Part shown: positions 32,785 through 40,559 of the stretch, in pieces
Layout of the letters: every line of letters starts with the position of its first letter
Numbering within the stretch: the first letter of the stretch is position 1
Source of the DNA: Pseudomonas sp. CFII64
GTDB taxonomy: Bacteria > Pseudomonadota > Gammaproteobacteria > Pseudomonadales > Pseudomonadaceae
Assembly (NCBI RefSeq): GCF_000416235.1
Contig: NZ_ATLO01000051.1
Location: forward strand, 1 to 64,000
Length of the DNA stretch: 64,000 nt
Direction: 5' to 3'
Notes under the pieces: model-generated
Told to the model about the DNA's origin: nothing
Seen by the model: the letters and a program-made list of their open reading frames with translations, nothing else
Databases searched by the model: none
Program-made: the position numbers and the translations under genes

Positions 32785-32990
32785 TCAGCCGGTGCTCAGC
32801 ATTTGTTCAAGCAGCGGGTCGTTGGAGCCCAACAGCGCAGCCTGTAGATCGACGAAGTGCATCCCGCCTTTTACTTCACCCACGATTTCACCTTCCTCAA
32901 TCTAATCCCTTTGACCGCTTCGATCTCGATCTGGACAGCCGGATTGATTTCGGAAAAATCGCTGCCTGAGCAGTGGTGCAACAATGCGCG
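32785..32990 (-). pseudogene. Frameshifted fragment of an unidentified gene
   Basis: On the minus strand one frame reads SGSDFSEINPAVQIEIEAVKG and then reaches a stop. A second frame, overlapping at that point, continues EEGEIVGEVKGGMHFVDLQA and ends with ALLGSNDPLLEQMLSTG and a TGA at 32785-32787. Both halves look like real protein sequence and join with one single-base frameshift. The start is not visible; about 60 residues remain. I do not recognise the family. It lies at the tRNA-proximal end of the island. Confidence 0.45.
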
Positions 32991-33060
32991 ATGAAAAACT
33001 CAGGCGCAGAATTCCAACTTTTGTTGGGAACTTCGCGAAAACCTCACCTGACGAAGCCTA

Positions 33061-33486
33061 TCATCGCCTACCGGCGATATTTTTCCTTACGGCGCCCCGC
33101 TTTCCCGCGACCTCCAGTAGCCGCTTGAAGGTGGCGCATTCCATATGTGACGGCGCAGGGCACTCGGCGACGTGTCGGAGCGTGTCGCGGAGCGCGATCA
33201 ATTCGCGGATATGCCGATCAATCTCGTCTGCCTTTTGATGAAGCCCGGCGCGCGGTAGGTCTGGCATGCCGTTTCTGCCCAACATCCCGGCGATCTCTTC
33301 AAGCGAGAAACCTGCCAATTTACCCATCGTGATCAGCTTGAGTTGCAACAGGACTTCGGGCGGAAACTGCCGGCGCAACCCGCGCCGTGAAACCGAGTAA
33401 ATCAACCCCACTTCCTCGTAGTAGCGTAGCGCCGAGGGTTTGATTCCGGTCTGTGCCGACACCTCCCCGATATCCAGAAATTTCAT
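33061..33486 (-). CDS. MerR-family transcriptional regulator (SoxR-like)
   Basis: This 141-residue regulator has MKFLDIGEVSAQTGIKPSALRYYEEVGLI and RRQFPPEVLLQLKLITMGKLAGFSLEEIAGML, the MerR helix-turn-helix and wing. A dimerisation helix (AGLHQKADEIDRHIRELIALRDTLRHV) and a tail with two Cys residues (HVAECPAPSHMECATF), which could sense metal or oxidants, follow. It is divergent from an MFS exporter and separated by a MerR-type promoter, so it very likely activates that exporter. The ATG at 33486 gives the normal N terminus. Confidence 0.9.
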   Translation of the reverse strand: MKFLDIGEVSAQTGIKPSALRYYEEVGLIYSVSRRGLRRQFPPEVLLQLKLITMGKLAGFSLEEIAGMLGRNGMPDLPRAGLHQKADEIDRHIRELIALRDTLRHVAECPAPSHMECATFKRLLEVAGKRGAVRKNIAGRR

Positions 33487-33488
33487 GC

Positions 33489-33519
33489 TTGACCTCAAGC
33501 CGACTTGAAGTGGCAGCAT
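33489..33519 (+). promoter_or_regulatory. MerR-type operator/promoter of the MFS gene
   Basis: TTGACC (33489-33494) and CAGCAT (33514-33519) are separated by 19 bp, the extended spacer typical of MerR-controlled promoters. The spacer contains ACCTCAAG-N4-CTTGAAGT, a near-perfect palindrome resembling the SoxR-type operator core. The MFS start lies 36 bp downstream. Confidence 0.75.
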
Positions 33520-33555
33520 GCTCTTGAACGGACATTCGAGCAAGAGGACAAGACG

Positions 33556-34779
33556 ATGCAACAGGCTGGAACACTCACACAAGAGAGGAAACAATCGGGG
33601 GTTACGATCACGCTGGCTCTGGCGATGCTACTGGCCTCGCTCGGCACCAGTATCGCCAATATTGCACTGCCGACGCTGGCCGAGGCATTTTCCGCGCCCT
33701 TTGTCGAGGTGCAGGCGGTCGTCATCGCCTATCTTGCAGCTATGACAACCACAGTCGTCATAGCCGGTCGGCTCGGCGACAGTCATGGACTGAAACCCGC
33801 GCTGCTCGCGGGCATTGGCCTGTTCTTCATTGGCTCGCTTTTAGGCGGTCTTGCGCCGAACCTGTGGTCGCTGATCGGTGCGCGCGCACTTCAGGGCATT
33901 GGTGCGGCCTTCCTCATGACGCTTTCCATGGCGCTGATGCGTCAGACGGCGAGCGAAGCGAACGTAGGGCGAGCCATGGGCCTGCTCGGCACGGTCTCGG
34001 CGCTGGGCACGGCGCTCGGTCCTTCGCTGGGTGGGCTGGTGATTCCGGCAATGGGATGGCGCGGCATCTTCTGGATGCAGCTCCCGCTAGCGGCCATCGC
34101 CTTGTTGCTGGCTTTCACCTTGCTGCCGAGCGACACCGGTAAGGAGAAGGCACCCTCAGTAAGTCTGTGGTCTGTGCTGAACAGGGGCCTTGTTCCCAAT
34201 CTTCTCGTCAACCTGCTGGTCGCCGCCGTCATGATGACGACGCTCGTGGTCGGCCCGTTCTATCTCGGCCTTGGGCTCGGCCTGAAGGAACGATTGGTGG
34301 GGTTCCTCATGGCGATTGGTCCAGTGATCTCAATCTTCAGCGGCGTTCCCGCCGGGCGACTGGTTGATGCTTGGGGGAGCGGCCGGGTGCTGGCGATTGG
34401 GCTCGTTCTCATGGCCGTCGGTGCCTTCCTTCTGGCGCTCTTGCCAAACATGATCGGAGTCGTTGGCTATGTATTCTCAATCATCGTCCTGACGCCGGGC
34501 TACCAGCTCTTTCAGTCCGCCAACAACACCGCCGCGCTGGCGGATATTTCAACGGATCGACGCGGCACGGTCTCAGGACTCCTCAGCCTGTCGCGGAACA
34601 TTGGGTTGATCGGGGGTGCATCCATCATGGGGACGGTCTTCGCCTTTGGCGTCGGGACGGAAGAGCTTGCCCATGCCGCTCCTGCGGCGATTGCCAGCGG
34701 CATGCAGTTCACCTTCCTGCTCGCCGGTGGAATGATAACTGTCGCGATAGGCGCCCATGTTTTTGTAAGGCGGTCGTAA
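33556..34779 (+). CDS. MFS drug/solute:H+ antiporter (DHA2-like)
   Basis: The 407-residue exporter has 12 or more predicted helices. Characteristic segments are LGTSIANIALPTLAEAF in helix 1 (motif D1 region), AGRLGDSHGLKPALLAG (motif A), ARALQGIGAAFLMTL (motif B) and LGTALGPSLGGLVI (motif C, the antiporter signature). GAGGA precedes the ATG at 33556. It is regulated from the MerR-type promoter just upstream. The cargo is probably a toxic organic compound; the substrate is unknown. Confidence 0.92.
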   Translation: MQQAGTLTQERKQSGVTITLALAMLLASLGTSIANIALPTLAEAFSAPFVEVQAVVIAYLAAMTTTVVIAGRLGDSHGLKPALLAGIGLFFIGSLLGGLAPNLWSLIGARALQGIGAAFLMTLSMALMRQTASEANVGRAMGLLGTVSALGTALGPSLGGLVIPAMGWRGIFWMQLPLAAIALLLAFTLLPSDTGKEKAPSVSLWSVLNRGLVPNLLVNLLVAAVMMTTLVVGPFYLGLGLGLKERLVGFLMAIGPVISIFSGVPAGRLVDAWGSGRVLAIGLVLMAVGAFLLALLPNMIGVVGYVFSIIVLTPGYQLFQSANNTAALADISTDRRGTVSGLLSLSRNIGLIGGASIMGTVFAFGVGTEELAHAAPAAIASGMQFTFLLAGGMITVAIGAHVFVRRS

Positions 34780-34924
34780 CCCGCATTGCTGTTAGCGGAA
34801 CAGGATCAGGAGATGCAAAAATCCTGACTTCCCGTCGGAAGCATTTGCGAACTGGAACGCTCCCAAACTCCTGTCACGTTTGGGTGCACCCTAGAGTGAC
34901 ATTCAAATGTAACGCGCGCGGAGG

Positions 34925-35359
34925 TCCGAGTTGGAAACCATCATGCCGTTTCTGCACGCGGGTGACGAACTGGTGGTGATGCGGCTTGATCGGCTCGGCC
35001 GTTCCACACGCGACGTTCTCAATCTCGTTCATGAGCTTGACGAAAAGGGGGCGCCCCTCCGCGTTTTTGAGCCCTAAGTCACGACAGCCAGAAGCATGGG
35101 GCGAATGGTCATCACCATCCTCGGTGCGGTCGCAGACATGGAACTCAAGTTCATCAAAGACAGGCAACGATCGGGCATCGACGCGGCAAAAGCTGACGGC
35201 ATCTACAAGGGCAGGAAAAAGAATGTTGATAACGTCGAAATCCTCGGGCGGATCGCTGCCGGCGCGACCAAAGCCCCCCTTGTCCGCGACCTGAACATTT
35301 CCAGGATGACTATTTATCGCGCCGTGGAAGTTCAAAGCTCGCCGTCAGATTCTATGTGA
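34925..35359 (+). pseudogene. tnpR: Tn3-type resolvase (serine recombinase) relic with premature stop
   Basis: The reading starts mid-domain with LETIMPFLHAGDELVVMRLD, then RLGRSTRDVLNLVHELDEKG (catalytic arginine region). A TAA stop follows at 35077-35079 exactly where the family has Glu (EP-x-VTTA). Beyond it the frame continues intact: MGRMVITILGAVADMELKFI, then KDRQRSGIDAAKADGIYKGR and a C-terminal helix-turn-helix (DLNISRMTIYRAVE). The N-terminal part with the nucleophile Ser is missing. The relic shows that the island once involved a Tn3-like transposon. Confidence 0.85.
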
Positions 35360-35581
35360 TCACCCATTCGCCATCTGTTCTTTGAGCTGGCCAACATCGC
35401 AGCTTCGGGCCGACTGGGCCTACAAGGTTGGTGCGACGAGGGGAGTGCGGTTGCGGCAATTGTGGTGGTTTTTGAGGTTCGGCAGAACGCCGAGGGAGGG
35501 AAGAAACTCAATTACTGTAAGAATATACAACGCCAAGTTATTGATTCTTATGGGCTGATATGCTGCCTTTCGAGAGTGCTA
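35360..35581. other. Non-coding distal end of the island
   Basis: About 220 bases between the resolvase relic and the distal attachment repeat contain no gene I can support. The last 100 bases (35480-35570) are more AT-rich than the rest. Confidence 0.4.
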
Positions 35582-35634
35582 AGTTCGAGTCTGATCGCGC
35601 CTACCAAACAAATCCGCTCTCTGCTGGGCGGTCT
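35582..35634 (+). repeat. Attachment-site repeat, distal copy
   Basis: This is an exact copy of 32522-32574 (3' part of tRNA-Val and leader). The sequence upstream of 35582 does not match the tRNA, so this is not a second tRNA gene. Confidence 0.92.
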
Positions 35635-35636
35635 GG

Positions 35637-35665
35637 AAGGGGTTCACCGAAAGGTGAGCCCTTTT
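35637..35665 (+). terminator. Duplicated tRNA-Val terminator
   Basis: GGGTTCACC-GAAA-GGTGAGCCC is followed by TTTTT. It is a diverged copy of the terminator at 32577-32606 and still forms a full stem. Confidence 0.85.
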
Positions 35666-35892
35666 TGTTTGGGCTAATTTCAGGTGGATTTGCAAAAGCC
35701 CGGATTCACCAGTTGCAACCCTCATATCCGACACGCATGCCACATGTGCACTGCATTTATTCCCCTCACCTGCATCTGTTTCGAAATCTGCTCCGCTCTG
35801 ACAATGATCGAGCCTGGCCGCTTGAGTACCTGATCAACATTCGGGGTACCGAGTCGACTGGGAAGACAACCTGTTCTTGAGTGGGAGACATA

Positions 35893-35976
35893 ATGGCAAA
35901 GCTCGCGTTTTTCATGATTGGATTTCTGGTGCTGACCATTGGCATCGCTCTCCTGGCAACCATCCCGCCGACATAG
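35893..35976 (+). CDS. Putative 27-aa membrane peptide
   Basis: GGGAG lies about 6 bp before the ATG at 35893. The peptide consists of one hydrophobic helix (MAKLAFFMIGFLVLTIGIAL) and a short IPPT end. The signals are good for such a short frame, and single-helix peptides of this kind are common in Pseudomonas, but I cannot verify conservation. Confidence 0.5.
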   Translation: MAKLAFFMIGFLVLTIGIALLATIPPT

Positions 35977-36088
35977 CGGCCTTGCGTCAGCGCTGACCCT
36001 TGTCACCTGCATCGGATCTGCTATGTTGTATGACGTCGTATAAATGTGCTGCATCTCTCTGCGTCATCACAACAATAAGGAATCATCG

Positions 36089-36520
36089 ATGAAGAACTAC
36101 AAACTGCTGCTCGGTTTTCTGTGTCTGTTCGGCGGCTACGTAGCCACCGCTCACGCCTCTGACGAAGCTGATGTTGAGAAAGCGGTGGATAAGCTCACCC
36201 AGGCGATGTGGCACAAAGACATAGCCGAACTGCAGGCGCTGACGGCGGAGAACCTGACTTATGGTCACTCCAGCGGCACTATTCAGGACAAGAAGGCGTT
36301 CATTTCCGACATTGAGACAGGCAAAAGCGCATTTCAAGAACTGAAGATGCTCAATCAGAAAATCACAATGTCCAACGACGTTGCGCTGGTTCGCAATCAC
36401 TTCTCCGCTCAGGCCATCAACAGCGGGAAAGTGGTGCCAACCGAGATCGAGAACTTCCAGATCTGGCAGAAGCAGGGTGGCAAGTGGTTGCTGATTGGTC
36501 GCCAAGCCTTCCGTTTTTGA
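36089..36520 (+). CDS. Secreted DUF4440/NTF2-like protein
   Basis: This 143-residue protein with a Sec signal peptide (MKNYKLLLGFLCLFGGYVAT, cleavage after AHA) is followed by a DUF4440/SnoaL-like domain: ADVEKAVDKLTQAMWHKDIAELQALTAENLTYGHSSG, and a C-terminal NFQIWQKQGGKWLLIGRQAF. AAGGA precedes the ATG at 36089. It likely functions in the periplasm; the ligand is unknown. Confidence 0.88.
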   Translation: MKNYKLLLGFLCLFGGYVATAHASDEADVEKAVDKLTQAMWHKDIAELQALTAENLTYGHSSGTIQDKKAFISDIETGKSAFQELKMLNQKITMSNDVALVRNHFSAQAINSGKVVPTEIENFQIWQKQGGKWLLIGRQAFRF

Positions 36521-36615
36521 TCGGTAGCCCATGTTCTGTATCGGTAATGGCTGGAACATGGCAATCCCGGCATGAAATCGCTAAGCGGTGACATGCGGCC
36601 GGCGGCGGGTTTATT

Positions 36616-36981
36616 TCAACCCGCTTGCCTGGCGTAGGACTTGACGATGGCTTTGGTGGCCGTGCTGGCATTGAGGTCACTGACGTTTTTCATGTGCAGC
36701 CACTTGCAGGCCGCGATCTCATTCTGCGGCGAGGGTTTGGCCGACGCCGAGACCTCCGCCGTGAAAATGTGATGAATGACTTTGTCTTTTCCATACTCGG
36801 CCAGATAGATCAATTCAAGATCCTCCAAACCGGTTTCCTCGCTGAGTTCCCGGATGGCTGCTTGTTCCGGCGTTTCACCGGTTTCGATTTTACCGCCCGG
36901 TAATGCCCATCTCGATTTCGGTTTGCGCACGTAGAGAATCATTCCATCGCGCCTGCAAATCACTGTCGCTCGTTCTTTCAT
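36616..36981 (-). CDS. Nudix hydrolase
   Basis: The 121-residue protein contains a complete Nudix box: GGKIETGETPEQAAIRELSEETGL fits G-x5-E-x7-R-E-U-x-E-E-x-G-U, with the Mg2+-binding Glu residues intact. An ALPGGK approach and a WLHMKNVSDLN C-terminal part are normal. It should hydrolyse a nucleoside-diphosphate-linked compound; MutT-type or ADP-sugar substrates cannot be told apart. Confidence 0.92.
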   Translation of the reverse strand: MKERATVICRRDGMILYVRKPKSRWALPGGKIETGETPEQAAIRELSEETGLEDLELIYLAEYGKDKVIHHIFTAEVSASAKPSPQNEIAACKWLHMKNVSDLNASTATKAIVKSYARQAG

Positions 36982-37163
36982 AGCTGCTCTACCTTTTCAC
37001 ACGACCAATGGCCACTGCGGGTCGTTTGCTTGTATTGCTGTGCTCGAAGGTAAATCAGTCATTTAATGGCATGGATCCACTGCTATAAATTCGCTGTCAT
37101 AAATCCTTCACAATTATTATATGAGCATTAATGATGCCAAGTGTGGTGCATATGTATTTTGAT

Positions 37164-37190
37164 AAAAAAAGCCCGGTAAAGGACCGGGCT
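37164..37190 (-). terminator. Rho-independent terminator
   Basis: On the minus strand AGCCCGGT-N5-ACCGGGCT is followed by seven T residues, 53 bp after the stop of the gene at 37243-37623. Confidence 0.88.
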
Positions 37191-37242
37191 GGTGATATCG
37201 CGCGGGGCAGATGGCTGTCGCAATGACCTCTGCCATCACGCT

Positions 37243-37623
37243 CTATTCATGACTGCTGAAAAAATCCGGTTTCGCTACAGAACCGGCGATCCTGCGGTAA
37301 GTCTGGTCATCCGTGGCCGCCAGGAACTTTCTGCCATCCTTTAATGTTGCCCAGAACGTGACTTCTGTTTCTTCCCCCGCCAGCATGAGACCCGCCGCTG
37401 CACCCATCGGGCCTAACATCAGGGCGCCTGCGAGTCCCAGGCCAATTGCGTCTTCCACTTTTTTACTGGATGCCTTGCTGGCAACTCCCACCGATTTGAG
37501 TGCCTTGCCCGGAATATGGATGCCAGGCCAAGGATGCAGGGGCGTCTCGAGTCTGATTGCGCCGCAGATATACTCCCCATCACCCTGAAGAAAGTCACCC
37601 GCTAATACCTTGATCTTAGCCAT
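37243..37623 (-). CDS. Conserved hypothetical protein, 126 aa
   Basis: The product starts MAKIKVLAGDFLQGDGEYIC, has a hydrophobic Gly/Ala/Leu stretch in the middle (DAIGLGLAGALMLGPMGAAAGLMLAG) and ends with TFWATLKDGRKFLAATDDQTYRRI. The layout (small beta domain, membrane-like glycine-rich segment, beta domain) is that of unnamed proteobacterial proteins. GGGAGAT precedes the ATG at 37623. Confidence 0.72.
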   Translation of the reverse strand: MAKIKVLAGDFLQGDGEYICGAIRLETPLHPWPGIHIPGKALKSVGVASKASSKKVEDAIGLGLAGALMLGPMGAAAGLMLAGEETEVTFWATLKDGRKFLAATDDQTYRRIAGSVAKPDFFSSHE

Positions 37624-37896
37624 GTGATATCTCCCTTGTTTCAACGAGAACATTGATTCGATGCCCCATAAAAGTGCGTGTCAAGCGTGCAGGGACGAAG
37701 CGCTGACTCCCTTGAGTAACAGAAAATTGCAGTCCTGTCGGGCATGCCGAATAGAGCAGGCGGGCGCATTACTGGCGGTGGTGACCGGTCATCGGAGAAC
37801 TTCTGCCAAAACACAGCCACGAGTGTCCATATCAATTACAGGGCAGTCACAAAGCTGCCGATAGCTACAAGCTGCAGTTGAATGGATGGAATTGTT

Positions 37897-38103
37897 ATGA
37901 CGCTCCGCAACGATTTTCAAAGTCAGGCAAATGCGTTGATGGTAGAACTGGACGACTCCACTTCAGTGATGATGGGCATGGTGTGCTCGCATCAGACCAC
38001 AGGTCCAGTCTGGGAAGCGGCATCCATGCGCCAAAGCACTTCATTCGGTCGCCTCGCCGCGTTCCTCAAGCGCTCGGATCACTTTGGTCCTGCCTTGGGC
38101 TGA
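37897..38103 (+). CDS. Small hypothetical protein, 68 aa
   Basis: The protein begins MTLRNDFQSQANALMVELDD and has no recognised domain. GGATGGA lies 8 bp before the ATG. The gene at 38114 follows after only 10 bp on the same strand, so the two are probably co-expressed. Confidence 0.5.
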   Translation: MTLRNDFQSQANALMVELDDSTSVMMGMVCSHQTTGPVWEAASMRQSTSFGRLAAFLKRSDHFGPALG

Positions 38104-38113
38104 GTGAAGCGTT

Positions 38114-38362
38114 ATGGCTGAGGTTTATACGCACCTTATCGCTTATCTATTCAAGGATGAGCAGCGGGAACAGTCATTTGAACTGACCGACGCCGTGCTG
38201 CCAGCCCATGTGGCTGCATTACATCTGTTGCAGTTGCACTTCGGCGATGGGGAAAACAGCCTGATCATGCCTACTGCTGATTCCGCGCCCGACGAGATCA
38301 TGCAACAGGCGCTGTTGCTCGGGATTTCTGATATCCGTTCCCAACCCGCAGCGCCGGTATAA
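38114..38362 (+). CDS. Small conserved hypothetical protein, 82 aa
   Basis: The sequence has a regular pattern: MAEVYTHLIAYLFKDEQREQ, then DAVLPAHVAALHLLQLHFGDGE and a helical end. No signal peptide or membrane helix is seen. It is closely downstream of the 68-aa gene. I do not recognise a family. Confidence 0.55.
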   Translation: MAEVYTHLIAYLFKDEQREQSFELTDAVLPAHVAALHLLQLHFGDGENSLIMPTADSAPDEIMQQALLLGISDIRSQPAAPV

Positions 38363-38368
38363 AGGCAG

Positions 38369-39007
38369 CTACATCGGCGGCGTCACGCCGTCCTTGCCTG
38401 CAGATATAGCCTGTGCTGACAAACTGCCATCTGCGGCTTTCTGGGCAAACATCACGACCTTGACCCCTGGCTTCAACAAACTTCTGTCCCCCGGGACCAG
38501 ATTTACAATGGGCACGTCTTCAGGAATGACAATCGTCTTCTGTCCGCCCTTGTAGTTCACTGTGATTGAGCGCCCGTTGCTGGTAACCAGATCGCCCACA
38601 GCACCATTGGTCATGGTGCTGTCCTTGGTCAGATCAAACGGGCGATGCCCGTCGCCGGTGCTGGCCATTTCCGGCGGGAAGACATGGATTTCCAGGGCCT
38701 TGAGTGTGCCGTCCGGTAGCGGAACGGCGGCCGAGCCGATGTAGCTGCCCGGTTTGATGTCCGCAACCTGGGCCAGCGTGACCCCGCGAACCTGGGTTTC
38801 CTTCAGCAGGTTGACGGTCAGATCTTCACCTCGATTGGTGCGGACCTTCAACACGTCACCCTCAATCGCCGAGATCGTCCCTCGCACGCCCACTCTTGGC
38901 GCCGGAGCATCCTGCGCAACACTCTGACTGGCGCCCAACAGAAAAGACGTCAGCACAGCGGTGGACAAAAGCATGCCGCGCAATGACTTGCCGAGTAGAA
39001 AGTTCAT
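38369..39007 (-). CDS. Periplasmic OB-fold-like (DUF5666-like) protein
   Basis: The 212-residue protein has a long signal peptide (LLSTAVLTSFLLGASQSVAQ) and a strand-rich mature part: VGVRGTISAIEGDVLKVRTNRGEDLTVNL, GSYIGSAAVPLPDGTLKALEIHVFP and GRSITVNYKGGQKTIVIPEDVPIV. This repeats the G-x-I-x-x-I-x-G-x-x-L pattern of DUF5666-like OB folds. Databases often call homologs metal ABC transporter permease, which the sequence does not support: there is no membrane domain. Confidence 0.78.
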   Translation of the reverse strand: MNFLLGKSLRGMLLSTAVLTSFLLGASQSVAQDAPAPRVGVRGTISAIEGDVLKVRTNRGEDLTVNLLKETQVRGVTLAQVADIKPGSYIGSAAVPLPDGTLKALEIHVFPPEMASTGDGHRPFDLTKDSTMTNGAVGDLVTSNGRSITVNYKGGQKTIVIPEDVPIVNLVPGDRSLLKPGVKVVMFAQKAADGSLSAQAISAGKDGVTPPM

Positions 39008-39221
39008 AACCGTATTTACCTGTGGGTCGATCGAGGAAAACTGCAGCTTACACCCAAACCTGAATCCTGCCGAGATTAATATCCCACATAATGGGATATG
39101 AATTCATATATTGAAATATATAAACATCTCGTCTAAGGTCGCTTCAACGGTTTCGCCGACTGGTGCCTTCAAGGCCAGCGGTCCCGACAATAAAGACAAA
39201 AAAGACAACAGAGGGCTGTTT

Positions 39222-40559
39222 ATGTCCAATCCCATCGAGACTGGCCTGCATGCCAGCACCATCGGAAGACTCAACTTGAAGTTGATTCCATTTCTGATGC
39301 TGCTCTACATGGTCGCTTACATCGACAAATCGAATATATCCGTCGCTGCACTGCAGATGAACGCTGACCTGGGCCTGACCGCACGCATGTACGGGCTGGG
39401 CGTCGGGCTGTTCTTCCTCACTTACATCCTGTTCGAAGTGCCCAGCAGCCTGATCCTTACCAAAGTCGGCGCGCGTCGCTGGATTGCCCGGATCATGATT
39501 ACCTGGGGCATCGTCGCCGCGGGGATGTGTCTGGTTCAGACCGCCAATCAGCTTTACGTCATGCGCCTGTTATTAGGCGCTGCGGAAGCCGGTTTCACGC
39601 CCGGTATCATCTATTACCTGTCCCAGTGGTATCCAAAGACCGATCGCGCCAGGGCCATGTCGTTTTTCTACATTGGCGCAGCGTTGGCATCGGTGATCGG
39701 CCTGCCGCTGTCCGGAGCATTCCTGCACATGGACGGGATCTTCGGCGTCAGCGGCTGGCGCTGGCTGTTCCTGCTTGAGGGAATTCCGGCGGTGGTACTT
39801 GGCATTGTCGTGCTGCGTTACCTCCCGGATTCGCCGGAAACCACCCACTGGCTGGATGCGGCGCAGAAGAAATGGCTGGCGCGCACCATTGCCGCCGAGC
39901 AGGCCACGACGCCGATTTCCCATAAAGATGCGTGGCACGTTGCCTTTCGCAGTCGCCGGGTCTGGCTGCTTAGCCTGTTCTGGTTGCTCCAGGCGTTTGG
40001 CACCATCGGGATTACGCTGTTTTTGCCGCTGATCGTACAGTCCGTATCCAAGCAAGGCTCCTTCACCGTGAGTGTCATGTCGGCGCTGCCATTCTTCGTC
40101 GCCTGTATTTTCATGTACTTCAACGGTCGCCACTCGGACAAATCGGGCGAGCGCGGCTGGCACTTGGGCGGGCCATTATTGGGGGCCGGGGTGTTGCTGG
40201 CGTTGGCGGTTTTCAGCGGTAATCAGTGGCTTTCCTACGGGATGCTGGTACTGGCCGTGGGTCTCAACTGGGCGGCAACGCCCGTGTTCTGGGCGACCAC
40301 GACTGAATACCTCTCCGGCCCTGCGGCGGCTGTCTCCATTGCCTTGATCAACTCCATTGCCAACCTGGCCGGGCTGGGTTTGCCGCCTGCGATGGGCTGG
40401 ATCAAGGACGTCACCGACAACTACGACTATGCCTTGCTGCTGGTTGCCGGGGCGTTGCTGGCAGGCGGTGTTCTGGGGATTTATCTCGGGAAGGGGAAAT
40501 CACCTACAGTTGCTCAGCCTGTTACTCAAAGGAATGTTGATGAAACCTCACGTGCTTAA
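39222..40559 (+). CDS. MFS anion:cation symporter (ACS family)
   Basis: The 445-residue transporter has 12 helices and ACS-family signatures: LIPFLMLLYMVAYIDKSNIS in helix 1, GVGLFFLTYILFEVPSSLIL in helix 2, LGAAEAGFTPGIIYYLSQWYP and GWRWLFLLEGIPAVVLGI. This family imports carboxylates such as phthalate, tartrate, 2-ketogluconate or hexuronates. AGAGGG precedes the ATG at 39222. Its end overlaps the start of a 2-hydroxyacid dehydrogenase gene by 20 bp, so the imported acid is probably the enzyme's substrate or precursor. Confidence 0.92.
   Translation: MSNPIETGLHASTIGRLNLKLIPFLMLLYMVAYIDKSNISVAALQMNADLGLTARMYGLGVGLFFLTYILFEVPSSLILTKVGARRWIARIMITWGIVAAGMCLVQTANQLYVMRLLLGAAEAGFTPGIIYYLSQWYPKTDRARAMSFFYIGAALASVIGLPLSGAFLHMDGIFGVSGWRWLFLLEGIPAVVLGIVVLRYLPDSPETTHWLDAAQKKWLARTIAAEQATTPISHKDAWHVAFRSRRVWLLSLFWLLQAFGTIGITLFLPLIVQSVSKQGSFTVSVMSALPFFVACIFMYFNGRHSDKSGERGWHLGGPLLGAGVLLALAVFSGNQWLSYGMLVLAVGLNWAATPVFWATTTEYLSGPAAAVSIALINSIANLAGLGLPPAMGWIKDVTDNYDYALLLVAGALLAGGVLGIYLGKGKSPTVAQPVTQRNVDETSRA

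Larger units (their letters stand above)
32522..35634. mobile_element. Genomic island in tRNA-Val, about 3.06 kb
   Basis: Direct repeats of the tRNA-Val 3' end bound a block with a MerR-type regulator, an MFS efflux gene, a resolvase relic and a fragment of an unknown gene. The intact tRNA keeps its function while the partial copy marks the far end, as for tRNA-targeted islands. No tyrosine integrase is left inside, so the element is probably a deletion remnant that can no longer excise itself. Confidence 0.8.

Noticed and set aside
35582..35634. Second tRNA-Val gene
   Set aside because: Only the 3' part from the T-arm onward is present; the D-arm and anticodon arm are missing, so it is an attachment-site copy.
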